Shown: positions 34,386 through 45,392 of the stretch, one piece after another
Numbering within the stretch: position 1 is the stretch's first letter
Layout of the letters: each line of letters starts with the position of its first letter
NCBI RefSeq assembly: GCF_964204865.1
Contig: NC_135254.1
Span: forward strand, 6,267,001 to 6,331,000
Length of the DNA: 64,000 nucleotides
From: Styela clava
Taxonomy: Eukaryota > Chordata > Ascidiacea > Stolidobranchia > Styelidae
Direction: 5' to 3'
Position numbers and translations under genes: made by a program
Notes under the pieces: generated by a model
Databases searched by the model: none
Told to the model about the DNA's origin: nothing
Seen by the model: only the letters and a program-made list of their open reading frames with translations

Positions 34386-35094
34386 TCTAATAATATAACT
34401 ATACAACTATTATTAATATACACACTAGTAACTAATGTATATTACCGTTTAGGGAGCAAAAAACACAGAAAATTTGTATATACCGATCGACGAAGTTGAT
34501 TATAACACACAAGATCTTAAGGTTTATATAAAAATCGAAACATTATATGTTTGTAATTGTATTGTAGTATATCAAAGTATAAAGTTCAAGACGCATTCCA
34601 CAGAAAAGCCGCAATTGCTGCTACAGCGAGTCACACAATTCGAATCCCAGCCCATTGTGATGGAGTACTCTTAATATGACCAAAGTCTATTGCTAGATAA
34701 ATCACGCTTTCGTGTTTTTCTAATTATATATTGTGACTTCTCTACTTCTTACTGTATATATATGCACGTTAGTTTTCTAGCGAAGTTTTTCTCTTTAGAA
34801 TTTCGAAGCATTAGCAAATTACATCGTTTTTCTTACATCGACTATATTCTAGGAGTCCTCAATATACCTGCTGTCAATCACAATGTCAAACCACTCTACT
34901 GCTTGTAAGATTAGTTTGTAGATTTGATGAGAAAGATGGAAGGAACTGCTTGGGAAAAAAATGGATTAAAGGAAATTGCTGATCGATAAAAAATCTGCGA
35001 CTAGATAAACAATAACCCATGCAGCTGGAGTTTGAATTCCCACTGTGATAGTAATAGGTCACACAAATTGAAACAAAAGAAGTGATTTAATAAG

Positions 35095-35200
35095 CACAAT
35101 GACCTATCGGTTAAAGCGCCAGCCTAACTGTGCAGATTACACAATTGACAACCGTGCCCCCACCTCACACAGAGTGTAATAAACTAGGTGGGTAATACCG
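35095..35200 (+). repeat. tRNA-derived SINE, family 2
   Basis: CCTATCGGTTAAAGCGCCAG resembles a Pol III A-box region; it is followed by ACACAATTGACAACCGTGCC and a TGTAATAAACTAGGTGGGTA tail. An inverted counterpart lies at 47000-47105. It belongs to the inverted-duplication arm. Confidence 0.5.
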
Positions 35201-35519
35201 AACCGGAACGATTTCGGACCTTCCGAATGATAGCAGATCTTGATATGGCGTAAGATATCAGTAGGGACGTGTTCAGAGCGTGAAGTGTGTGTAGGTTACA
35301 TAAGTCAGACGCCCGATCGATACACGTTCGTGCTTTTTGTCTGCTGGCACAAGTATTTCTACGTGTACCTTATTAATGATTTGCCAGTCTTTTCGATTTT
35401 CTCGAAATTTTTTTATTTTATTTTTTTCGAGGAAATCAAAATAAACTTATACTTATAATAAGCGTTGTGGGAAAAATAAAAAAAGAATGTCGTCTGAGAT
35501 GGCTGACAGTTGCCTAACC

Positions 35520-38122
35520 TAGTGGTTCCCAACCTTTCTACTCTCGCGGACCGGTAAAATTAAATAAAATGTACTCGCGGACCGACAAAAACTGAAATGT
35601 CCGTAACAGAAAAAGAATAGCATATCTTTGTGAATATAATTTAATGACGGGCACAAATATGCTTCTGGACAAAAAGGCACACTTTAAAACATTTAACACG
35701 GAGAAAAACGCGTAATGAAATACAGTGCTTACCACCCCTTTTGCACGAGAAAGGCACACAAACAACATCTCACATAAAAAAATCGTGTACAAATACAATT
35801 AACTCTAGTGCTGGGAATTCGCTGCTGTTTCGTTTCCAATATAGGATTGCAAACGACGCCACGAATAAGTTTCTGCAACCATAGCTCTGCAGCGACGTGC
35901 GGCGAATTTCTTTGCTTCGTTTTAATTAGACCTAGTGATGAAAATATCTTTTGAAGAACGCGTAACTTTCAAAATAGGACAACAATTTGATTGCTCGATT
36001 ACTTAGCGATGTGTATTCGTTATCAAGAGATACCCAAAATTGAGACAGTGATTATTTTTTAAATCTGGACTGTAGTGTAGAATCAAAATTTTAATCAAGT
36101 TTTTACTTTTTCATCTGGTTTATCATATTTAACCCTCTGCAGTTGATCGACGCCTCAAACGAAATGAATTCACATTACAATGACAAAGTCGTCGGTAACT
36201 TGGCACCAGGGTCAATATCCTACTGTGCCTGCCCAAAATACTAGAAGATCTCAGAGGCCTATGCTTTTTTGCGCGCCTCGTGACCACCTGCAGGGTCGCA
36301 ACTAGGGCTGGGCAAAATATTCGAATAGCGAATCGAATATTAAATTATCCGAATGTCATTTTACTATTCGAATATCGGGTACCACGTGATCTGCGTCGCT
36401 TCACTTGGGTACAGAACGTCTCTGAACCGATCGTGAATTGCCTGAACCAAACATAAATTTGTTTAACGAAAATTAAAGTTGAATTAACTTTTGCGTGAAA
36501 CCATACATAGTATAACACGAACAACTATGACCAGAAAAGAAATGGGAGGACATAGTTCTTTTAATGTACTTTCAAATAATTCTTTAGTGATCCCTTTCAT
36601 TCTTGACCAAATAATGTTTCGAAAGTGTGAGGGCATGCATGGCGGGTGGAGTGTAGAAATCGTGAACAGGAGTATGGCGTAAAATCAATCGTGAATTTCG
36701 ATGTAACAACGCGCACTGTCTCGTTTACGAATTGTTGTATCGTCGGAAATGATTTCATTCGTTATATTTTGAGCATTTTTGCACTAATAAATAGGGCGTG
36801 ACATTATCAAAATTGTCAAAAGAAGTAAAAGTGAATTCGCAAATTCCGTAAATAAAATTGTGAATTACTCGGTAACGATATTAGCTATAATGATCGCGCG
36901 GTTTGTTGAAAGAAAACGTCGGAACTTGAAAGAGTTAGTTATAATTAGCGCATGGCTATCTATTAGGCACAAAAGTGAAAATAGGGCAATTTTTTTCAGC
37001 ATTAGGTCGCATATGTAAATAAATATTCAAGTAGCGCTGTATATTAACATCATCTCGTCATGACCACGCAGGAATGCCTTTATTGTCGAATTATTTAGTC
37101 ACTATTTATAATAAACATTCGGGATTGACGCAATCTCAGCTTTGCGAAGTTTATCTGTAAAGTAACATAGACACCACAGAAAAGCATAGCAAAGTTAATC
37201 ACGGTATTGTCTTATCAAATATCTATATCCCGGTATCGATAATAATATTACCGTTCGCTTAATATTGTGACGGTAAATTTACAAACGTTGATAAGTAATA
37301 TGAAAGCCAACGCAAATGATGAAAATGAGAATAATATTAATTTGGGTTTTTACATCAATCCTTAATGATTTTAACAGCTGTTGCCGACGTGAACGCACGG
37401 GTAAACCCGAAATATAAACGTTGATGTCCGCCGACCCGAAATAATTAATACTTGCAAATAACAGAAAGGGCGGTATTATGGATTATATATCGCCGCAAAA
37501 ACGGTTAAGGTGACAAAAACAATCAGCGATTATGACGAAATTAACCAGTAAAAAAACGCTTTGTAGCCGATTTTTCAATCTCTGCATTAATTTCCAAAGG
37601 GAGTATCGACCGACGTTGTAGACCTCCTGTTGTGTGTAAAAAAATATTCGTTATTCGGTATTCGTTAAAAATATTCGAACTATTCGATTCAAAAAAAAAG
37701 ATTCGATTTTTCCCTCCCCTAGTCGCAACAAGTGCATATCTTACTGGAATATTATATTGTTCTTAACTGTTTCTGGTTTAAACGAAGAAATTTGTGGAAC
37801 GTTCTATATGGATGGTCATATTAATCAGGAAAAGCATGCAAAGCAGGAAAGAAGGCGCGTGCCAATTCGCTGGTTTCTGAATTTTGCGAGATTTGATGGG
37901 AGTGCATTCGCTGTGAATCGGGGCCGAAAAAGTGAAAAGTTTGACTACTCGGCGCCAAAATGTCGCGAGAAGCGTTGCAATATGATGGCGGAAGAGAAAT
38001 TGCGTAATAAACAAACGCAACCTCGTCTTCGGTAAAACGATTGAGACGGCATAAAAACAACGAAATTTCTCGCCGACCGGCAAAAAGCTTCAGCGGACCA
38101 GCACAGCGGTCGGTAAATACTG
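35520..38122. mobile_element. hAT element with a nested insertion
   Basis: The left end TAGTGGTTCCCAACC (first base changed from C) and right end CGGTAAATACTG are degenerate inverted repeats, with GCGGACCG and CGGACCAG subterminal motifs. Flanks GCCTAACC (35512-35519) and GTCTAACT (38123-38130) agree at 6 of 8 positions. The other duplication arm has the unoccupied site GTCTAACT (complement of 45358-45365), confirming the insertion. Small frames inside (36491-36682, 37757-38035) have no transposase motif. Confidence 0.85.
36303..37721. mobile_element. Nested hAT-like element rich in ATTCG repeats
   Basis: The ends TAGGGCTGGGCAAAAT and ATTTTTCCCTCCCCTA are inverted repeats, each followed inward by several ATTCGAAT or ATTCGTTATTCG motifs. 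A perfect 8-bp duplication GTCGCAAC flanks it (36295-36302, 37722-37729). The 1,419 bp contain no transposase. It interrupts the hAT at 35520-38122 and is therefore younger. Confidence 0.9.
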
Positions 38123-38770
38123 GTCTAACTCATACACGCTTCAATTAGGGTTCGACTATCGACAGGGAAACAGAATGAATATGTGCTCATTGCTTTCTTT
38201 AAGCATGTTTTCCATTATTTCTTTTTAACTTTCAAAAACTCAATCGCCCACGTGGAGTTGAATTTGGCTCTTATATCTACATGGAAAGATGCCGCCATAT
38301 AATTGATAAATTAAGAATGGCGTAATATCTTTCCATGAGTTAGCAAGTATATTTATAAGATTTCGTTAGATCCTATTCCAGCTTCTTCAGATCAAACTAG
38401 ATATAAATGCAAAGATGAAAAATCATAAAAATGGCTATTTCAAGGTAATATAATATTTCACGAATTACGCTAGCGATGGTCTATCTTCACTTCGCAGCCT
38501 TCTCAATCTTTTACGTTGATTACTTGTGGTTGCCGAGTTTTCAGTTTGTTTGTCCATAAACAGACGCTAGCAATTTACCGAAATTTATCATAATAACTTA
38601 AATTGGCCATTATTATGATATTTCTGGTTTGTACTGATATACCCTTTTTTCTGAAAAACTTAGACTAATATCTAGCGAACGTTTACATATATACCTTCTT
38701 ATTTGTAAATATCCGACATTCCTAAAGGCGGCGCGCGTCATAATAGAAATAGAGTATACGTCGATTGTCG

Positions 38771-38843
38771 GCCTCGATGGCGCAGTAGGCAGCGCGTGAG
38801 TCTCATAATCTCAAGGTCGTGAGTTCGATCCTCACTCGAGGCA
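38771..38843 (+). tRNA. tRNA-Met (CAT), elongator
   Basis: A complete cloverleaf can be drawn: acceptor GCCTCGA pairs with TCGAGGC plus discriminator A; D arm GCGC/GCGC around AGTAGGCA; anticodon loop CTCATAA with CAT at 38804-38806; T arm GTGAG/CTCAC around TTCGATC. It resembles eukaryotic elongator tRNA-Met closely, with no intron. A TTTT run at 38848-38851 would end Pol III transcription. It lies at the end of the left duplication arm. Confidence 0.92.
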
Positions 38844-38849
38844 TTGCTT

Positions 38850-40400
38850 TTATCTTGAGCATTGCTTTTATCTTAGCTCTTCTGGGGCTGGACATTTCAA
38901 TTATAAAGCCCTGTGTTCTATTATGCGAAATTGTTGCATCATCGTCAACTAATTGACGACTGGGCATTGTTGCGCTTGCGGAAAAGTAAACAAGTCGATT
39001 CTCAAAGGAACGTCTATTGAGGTAAGATAAAAGCAATGGCGAGAGGTATTTTGAAGATATTTGCGATTTCCGTATTGATGCCGTGATAACCAGAATACGC
39101 TCGTGAATGAGACCTTTCCGGTTATTGAGTAAGATTTTCTAGTACCCATCCACATTCAAGTGGATCCTGTGTGAGTTTATAATTTTTAAGTATCTGCTTT
39201 AAAACCTCGAGGAAATCGAAATATTTATCGACGAGCATTTATTTTGCTTCGAATAATGCGAATAATATAACCGGGGTTTGTGGGCATAAGCGGTCACGGT
39301 ACCCTGCTCTGATGTACGTTGTACGTTATTATATTTCTTGTAACAGAACAAGTGATTGGTATAATAGTATATATAACTTAATTTAAGAATAATGGACAAA
39401 ACTTGTACGTTACATCCGCATGTAAACAACAAAACGAAAGGTGGATACATTGTCACCACACAAATAATATCAAATTGGAATAAGTTTCAAAATGTACACA
39501 TAATTGAAATTATTGATATCAATAAATCTACAAAAATAATTCTGGCAATAATAAAGTACGTCATCCCAAAATTTAGAATCTGAAGATACATAATAACAAC
39601 CCTAGGTAGCTTGAAATTGGACGTTTATATCTTTGCGGTAATTAAAATACACTTCCTACGAACAGAATAAAAATAGCAGAGACGCGGGTGATGTAAGCCC
39701 AACAATAATAAACACGAGAAATCGGTCAGAGACCGAAGACTTATCGATCGAAAGTTAGGGGATCTCCCAAAACAGCGCTCTTACTCCATAGTGACACTTT
39801 GTGTCCCATCACTAATTAATAAATTTCTCGCTAATTATACGACATAATTAGCCCAAAATCAATAGGCTTTTGGTCCGAGATATGATGAATGCACATGCAA
39901 AATCTGGAGCAGATTCAATCTCGCTTTCGTGAGATATCGAGTGCATCTAACAGACATACAGACAAATACCTACTAACATACTCACCGATTCAAATTGATA
40001 AGTAATAAGAGTGCAAGAGAATTGGGTCGAGCAATGATTATTGGAAAAATTTGAAAAAAAAAACTATGTCCGGCGACATGATACGGAAGTCACTTGTCAG
40101 GGCACTATTAAGTGAGGTAAGCACTAAAAACAAAATTGACCTACGACTCTCGTAACGTACGGTATTTTTGGGACCATAAAGCTCACTTTAAATTCATTTT
40201 TGTCAAAAACGATAATGAGCCTGGCCTTATATGCCTGGTATATGTTTCAGATTGGGCTCCATTGCCGACACTCAAAACCAGCACCGGTATTGCTTTAACA
40301 ATCGTGGTGTCTCATAGTTCAATGCACCTTACGTATGAATTAAAACCCGATCTCAGTGTGCTCAATCTTCGATAAATACTATGATAAAGTATATGATTTA
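38850..40400. other. Stretch between tRNA-Met and ZF7
   Basis: A 16-bp sequence with ATTGCTTTTATCTT is repeated in tandem right after the tRNA. 39720-40030 is related to 18950-19230 and forms the 3' flank of the ZF7 unit. The AATAAA seen in other units is altered here (TTTATA near 39624). No exon is recognised. Confidence 0.55.
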
Positions 40401-40403
40401 GGC

Positions 40404-41195
40404 TTACAAGTTGGGCGGCGCTAAACGTGCATGTTTGGCAATGCATGTCAACTTGTGTCTATATAGACTCCCTTTCCATCCGTAAGATTTCTCACAAAAG
40501 TCACAAGAGTATGGCTTTTCACCAGTGTGTACAACATTGTGTTCCCGCAGCTCACATTTTTTGTGATACTTAGCTCCGCATATTTCACAGGAAAAAAGTT
40601 TCTCAACGCGCTTTAGTCCCATGTGTACTAGCATATGTTGCGTCAAGGTTCCTTTATAAGCGAAGCATTTATCACAAATTTCGCAACTATAAGGTTTTTC
40701 TCCGGTGTGCACAACTGTGTGCTTATTCAAAACACTTTCAGATCGAAAGGTTTTTTCACAAACTTGGCAGGAAAATCGTTTAATGATTTCTTTTTTTATT
40801 GTTCCTGGTTCTGCATGCTTGTTAGCGTAATGCTTTCGTACGCAAGACATCTCCGGGAAGCCTTTTCCACATACATCACAAAAGCATTTTTTCTCTCCAG
40901 TATGTACCGTTGGTATATGCCTGATCAAATGATTTTGTTGAGTGAACCTCTTGTCACATATTTCACATTTGTATGGCTTTTCTCCGCTGTGAATGCGAAT
41001 ATGTCTCGTGAGGTCGCTTGCTGTAGTAAATACTTTACCACATTCTTGGCAAACATGGCGTTTGCGTGAAATGTACCTTTTACGGTTTCTCCTTTTCACT
41101 CCACCTTTTATACCAACATCCAATAATTCACGTTTAATCGGTTTATTATCGTCGATCAGCCTATTTTCAGAAGGTCCAATAAACTGGGACTCCAT
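40404..41195 (-). CDS. Divergent seven-finger C2H2 zinc-finger protein (ZF7)
   Basis: The longest member, 263 residues, intact. The N terminus MESQFIGPSENRLIDDNK extends about ten residues further than in the paralogues, where the ATG falls near the LID position; this suggests start codons have shifted or that an exon boundary lies there. Seven fingers with the usual 3+2+2 spacing; linkers such as HSGEKPYKC and HTGEKPYSC are nearer the classical TGEKP form than in other copies. Contact positions read TSDR, QNHR, ESCK, SSVK, YGTQ, KCEE and WGSR. It is the only copy with R at position 6 of finger 7, and its last finger ends HKLTC. It sits in the spacer between the inverted arms and may be nearest the ancestral gene. 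Confidence 0.85.
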   Translation of the reverse strand: MESQFIGPSENRLIDDNKPIKRELLDVGIKGGVKRRNRKRYISRKRHVCQECGKVFTTASDLTRHIRIHSGEKPYKCEICDKRFTQQNHLIRHIPTVHTGEKKCFCDVCGKGFPEMSCVRKHYANKHAEPGTIKKEIIKRFSCQVCEKTFRSESVLNKHTVVHTGEKPYSCEICDKCFAYKGTLTQHMLVHMGLKRVEKLFSCEICGAKYHKKCELREHNVVHTGEKPYSCDFCEKSYGWKGSLYRHKLTCIAKHARLAPPNL

Positions 41196-41784
41196 GTTAA
41201 TGTCGAAGTAGTAATTATTATATACCGGTAACTGCGAAATATAGTAAATACTGGTTTATCAAGTAATAAGAATCAATAATACGATAAAACCCGCAGAATC
41301 ATTGTAATAATGACACGTGAACATGAACCTAGTGTTTCAGTAACATTGTTTGGAAGACACTCAAGTAAGATCGTAGAATCCAATACCTAACTAGCTTAAC
41401 TTCTAACTCCGTTATAAAAACTGTGCCTTAATTATACATGACTAATTTCGGTCAACACTTTGTTCTCTCAAATGGGCTATTTCATGTACTATATTACTTG
41501 GAGTCGTACTTTATCTCATATATACATTCACTATAATCTTGTCCCGTATCTATTTAATCAAACTAGACTGAAATAATTTAAACAAGCATAAATATACATT
41601 CATAACAAGTTACACACGTCAACTGTTCTGAAATTGGTGAGGTGACTGAAGGTGCCAAACCACCCGGCACTGTGTATATAGCATGACGTTACGTCCTTTT
41701 TATTTCCTCGCAGAGTCAGATATGGTCTGTGACTTTTCCGTCATTGCTGAGATATTGTTCAACTCTGACTGCTCAATTCAAACA

Positions 41785-41900
41785 TGATGATTACTAACTT
41801 TGTGGGACTTGACTAAACAAAACTCCTAATTTTATGAACTACTGATTCAAGATAGTTGATACTTGTTGACTTGGCTTCACAAATTGCCTCGGGCAGTTAT
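41785..41900 (-). promoter_or_regulatory. Diverged conserved block upstream of ZF7
   Basis: CCCGAGGCAATTTGTGAAGC, CAAGTATCAACTATCTTG and GTCAAGTCCCACAAAGTTAG follow the order of the block but with many changes. It lies about 590 bp before the start. Confidence 0.35.
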
Positions 41901-41916
41901 ATACTATAAGAATTGA

Positions 41917-42153
41917 AGGGGCTCCCGAAGTATGCGAACCAAGATGGCGGACATCGGAATGTAATATGTGTACTAAGTTAGGGTTAGGCCATAATTTCAG
42001 GTATAAATACTACGGGAGGCTCTTGGCTAGTCTTCGAACTGATAATAGAATTAAAATAAGGAAAATTGGAAAAAAATTATCGCCTAACCCTAACCTGTTA
42101 CCCATGTTACGTTCCGATGTCCGCCATCTTGGTTCGCATACTTCGGGAGCACC
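41917..42153. mobile_element. Foldback miniature element with 8-bp duplication
   Basis: The 237-bp element has long inverted ends of about 48 bp (GGGGCTCCCGAAGTATGCG outward on the left; CGCATACTTCGGGAGCACC on the right), including the paired AAGATGGCGGACATCGGAA. A perfect duplication GAATTGAA flanks it (41909-41916, 42154-42161). Internal AACCCTAACCTG and related motifs link it to the repeats at 3005, 7735 and 61190. Confidence 0.85.
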
Positions 42154-42828
42154 GAATTGAAAATCCAGGGAAACAACCCGCGCTATAGTTATTGCATTAC
42201 CTTGTATAGCTTCAACACTCTGCAATCCTGTATTACCAGAATACATTCTGTAAGTACGTAATTATTCGACTGTATATAAAAAAGGTCTTCGTGGCATAAT
42301 CTGGTAACTTATCTACTATACTCGAATGTTTTAGAACAAGAGAGGCTTGATAATTTATTTAGGATTCGTTAAAACTGAAGACAGATAATGGACAACATAC
42401 AAACCAGCGTGAAAGATAATGAGTTGAAAATGTGTATCAAATATTTCGCAAACACGAAGATAATTTTAATCAGTGATGATGACGCGGAGATAAGTTAAAT
42501 CAGTGAACATAAGATCAATTTTCAGTTCGTTTCAAACTTTCCATATACTTTTCTAACAATTATTTGCGCCCAAATTACACATTTCGGGTTCAAATCTACG
42601 CCTACTATGACTCAAGGTGTAATAAATTGGATGGACAATGCCCAACGGGTGAATTTCATTGGTTTGCGAAACAAATTACCGGTACCGATAACTTGATACC
42701 AAACATATAGCCAAGATATTTGGTTTTACAGGAGCAATAAATCAGATTGCGAAGACGGTATTGTACATTATTCCAAACTTTAACCCCGGTATATTTTAAG
42801 ATTGTTCGGTTCAATTAGTATATATATT

Positions 42829-43101
42829 AACAAGGAAGCTATGCTCAAATATATGCACACGTAGCGCCATATCGTGGGAAATTTTGATGACGTCATGGAA
42901 CACAAAAAACGAATCCCATACCTCTCACTGTAATATTTGAAATAAATAAAAGCAATAGCCTTTTAGCAAAAAAATTAATTTTTGAGCACTGAAAATTTCA
43001 ATCCGATTGGTCCAGTAATAAAAGGAAAAAGCGATTTTTTTTTGTGACAATTACCAACAAGAACTAATAACAAAACGATCGTTATGTCCACTAACGTGTC
43101 C
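42829..43101 (-). mobile_element. GGACACGT-family miniature element, copy 2
   Basis: On the minus strand it begins GGACACGTTAGTGGACATAA and ends with CATATATTTGAGCATAGC, with TACTGGACCAATCGG and ATGACGTCATCAAAAT inside, as in copy 1 at 4487. Confidence 0.65.
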
Positions 43102-43134
43102 AATAATATCTGGTTATAAATAGAAGAATAAAGC

Positions 43135-43245
43135 GTCTCGAGAAAGCGACAGCTGAAAGAAGTTCGAACCCGATAAAAGCCCGAGGCAATTTGGAACCGA
43201 AATACCAATTAACAAATATCCCGACATCGGTTGGTAGATACGCGT
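43135..43245 (+). promoter_or_regulatory. Conserved block upstream of the broken ZF8
   Basis: It reads AACCCGATAAAAGCCCGAGG then CAATTTGGAACC and further similarity toward 43280, in plus orientation as expected for a plus-strand gene at 44415. Confidence 0.35.
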
Positions 43246-43353
43246 TGAAGATGTCAGAGTTTAGCCGAGTTGGCATGGTTAGTAATCGTCAAGCTTAAGT
43301 ATAGTGAGGCTGAGACCCTTTAGAAATGATGGAAAATTATCGATCAATCTTAA

Positions 43354-43635
43354 GCGCGGCGGTATGGTTCATCGTGCTAAGCGTTAGGAATACGCTCGCC
43401 ACCGCATCTCTAATTACTCTGCGTGGGTTCGCAGATTCGAGTCCCATGCAGGGGTGGTTATGAACGAGAGGATTGCTGGACTCCTGGCCTACGTAGGATG
43501 GTTCACGTAACCGCTGGTCGGTTACGGCCTCATCAGGTCCATGCTTCCGAAAAAAATAACTAACTAATCCCATACCCGACATGGAATGGTAAGTCGTGTT
43601 ATCGGCTTTCCAAACTACGTGTAAATAAAACCTCA
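43354..43635 (+). repeat. tRNA-derived SINE, family 1, shortened copy
   Basis: It matches the full SINE at 55539 over GCGCGGCGGTATGG, GCTAAGCGTTAGGAATACGC, TGCGTGGGTTCGCAG and GATTCGAGTCCCATGCAGGG, then lacks the CGAGAGGCCGTGGTTCGCC portion near the 3' end. Confidence 0.7.
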
Positions 43636-43850
43636 TTACAGTGTATACCCGAGATAGACCCAGATTTCACATCAGTTCTGTAACAGTTGTCGTGAATAAT
43701 CCTCAACAGGCAATCGTTGTAAATGATTGTGCATGCTTTGCAGCGAAATGCAGTTTATTTCGGTCTAGCTAAATCAAAAGAAATTATATTGAATGTATCT
43801 TGTCGGATGTGTGAGATAACCTAACACCCCAAGTGTAGTACTTAGGTTAT

Positions 43851-44084
43851 AGCGATTTTCCCATTTGGTCGTAATTCACGTCACATTGACAAATCTTCGA
43901 CGATGGTAATAGTTAGCTATAGATTAATAGCGATTTTCCCATTCGGTCGTAATTCACGTCACATTGACAAATCTTCGACGATGGTAATAGTTAGCCATAG
44001 ATTAATAGCGATTTTCCCATTCGGTCGTAATTCACGTCACATTGACCAAATCTTCCACGATGGTAATAGTTAGACATAGATTAA
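43851..44084. repeat. Three tandem copies of a 78-bp unit
   Basis: AGCGATTTTCCCATTCGGTC begins at 43851 (slightly changed), 43929 and 44007, giving a 78-bp period. A single copy of the same sequence lies inverted at about 28230-28345 upstream of ZF4, so the expansion happened after that unit was copied here. Confidence 0.85.
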
Positions 44085-44414
44085 TAGGAAAATTGCTCAA
44101 AGAAAATTTAGGCTTACGCAAATAAATGAGATTAATCTCCGAGTAAAGTCAGGAGCGTTGGGCTCGGGCTACCACTAATGTGCCAATGGCTACTGGAACT
44201 AAGGAATTTCTGAAAAACAAATAATTCCAAACTGCTGAAAAATTTGAGCTGCGTGATAACGTGCATAAAATTCGTTATAGTTAATTTTTGTTTGTTTAAT
44301 TACTATATTATAGTACGTAGTTTTATATTTTCATTAACTTTTATCTGCTATATTTACAGTTATATTATAATTACACAACAATGAATTCCCCGTTTCGCCG
44401 GTTTTTATTGGAAT

Positions 44415-44620
44415 ATGCAGATCGATCAAGATGAGCCTAACAAACACAAAGCATTTAATTCGAAGAATAAAGATGGAGTAAAAAGGGGAAACGTGCAAGG
44501 CACACTGAGGACAAACGCCATGTTTGCCAAGAATGTGGAAAAGTATTAAGCACAGCAGGCGCACTGAGTTTACACATACGCCTCCACAAAGAAGAAAAGC
44601 CTGTCAAATGTGAAATTTGT
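44415..44620 (+). pseudogene. Zinc-finger gene fragment (ZF8)
   Basis: The fragment starts with ATG in the family context (MQIDQDEPNKHKAFNSKNKD), loses one base in an A run at about 44472, covers finger 1 in the shifted frame (HVCQECGKVL) and stops at the second cysteine of finger 2 (KCEIC). The rest of the gene is absent; the inverted-arm sequence with the tRNA remnant follows. It is closest to ZF4, whose upstream flank (27.9-28.6 kb) also matches the DNA preceding this fragment. Confidence 0.85.
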
Positions 44621-44673
44621 ACAACACGCACGGCTTCATAACTGAAATATCCATCCCCAAAAGGGCAAAAAAA

Positions 44674-44733
44674 GCCTCGAGTGAGAATCGAACTCACGAC
44701 CTTGAGATTATGAGACTCACGCGCTGCCTACTG
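44674..44733 (-). pseudogene. Truncated tRNA-Met (CAT) pseudogene
   Basis: The 3' 60 nt of the tRNA-Met at 38771 are preserved almost perfectly (anticodon arm, T arm and 3' acceptor strand), with one T-loop change (TTCGATT). The 5' acceptor strand and the start of the D arm are gone: AGAAATAG joins directly to CAGTAGGC, a deletion of about 30 bp relative to the other arm. No acceptor stem can form. Confidence 0.9.
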
Positions 44734-45392
44734 CTATTTCTATTATGACGGGCGCATTATTTAGAAATGCCGACTGTTAATAAAAAAATATATATTGAAG
44801 TATACATGTAAACGTCCGTCAGATCATAGTCTAACTTCTTCGGGAAAAACGGAATATCTCTACAAACCAGAAAATATCATATTTGAAGATCAATTTAAGT
44901 TATTATGATAAATTTCGGTAAATTGCTTTTATGGACAAACAAACCGAAAACTCGGAAACCGCATGTAATCAAGGTAAATAGTTGAGGAAAATGCGGAGTA
45001 AAGACAGACAGACCATCGCTAGCGTTTTTCTTTATTTACCTTGGAAAGACCGTTTTTATGATTTTTCTGAAGAAGCAGTTTTATCTGAAGAAGCTGGACT
45101 AGGATCTAGCGAAATCTTATAAATATACTTGCCAGTTCATGGAAAGATAATACGCCATTCCTAATTATTTTGATTTGTCAATTATATGGCGACATCTTTC
45201 AATGCAGATATAAGAGCCAAATTCAATACCACGTGGGAGGGTCGATTGATTTGAAAGTTAAAAAGAAATATCAGCAAACAGGCTCTCAGAGAAAGCAATG
45301 GGCATTTATTAATTCTGTTTCTCTGTCGATAGCAGGACCATAATTGAAGCATGTAAAAGTTAGACAACTGTTCGATTTTTTTTTTCATTTTT

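Larger units (their letters stand above)
33300..38915. repeat. Left arm of a large inverted duplication
   Basis: The arm runs from the ZF6 gene through its upstream flank to just past the tRNA-Met gene. Its pieces recur in reverse order and orientation at 44615-49900: ZF6 with ZF9, 34140-34300 with 48880-49080, 34700-35060 with 47150-47500, 35095-35460 with 46080-47105, 38130-38700 with 44800-45370, and tRNA-Met 38771 with the truncated copy at 44674. Later insertions differ between the arms. Inference from motif-by-motif comparison. Confidence 0.75.

Noticed and set aside
43100..43280. Separate small gene upstream of ZF8 (61-codon minus-strand frame)
   Set aside because: The frame overlaps the conserved upstream block in the antisense direction and is not kept in other copies.
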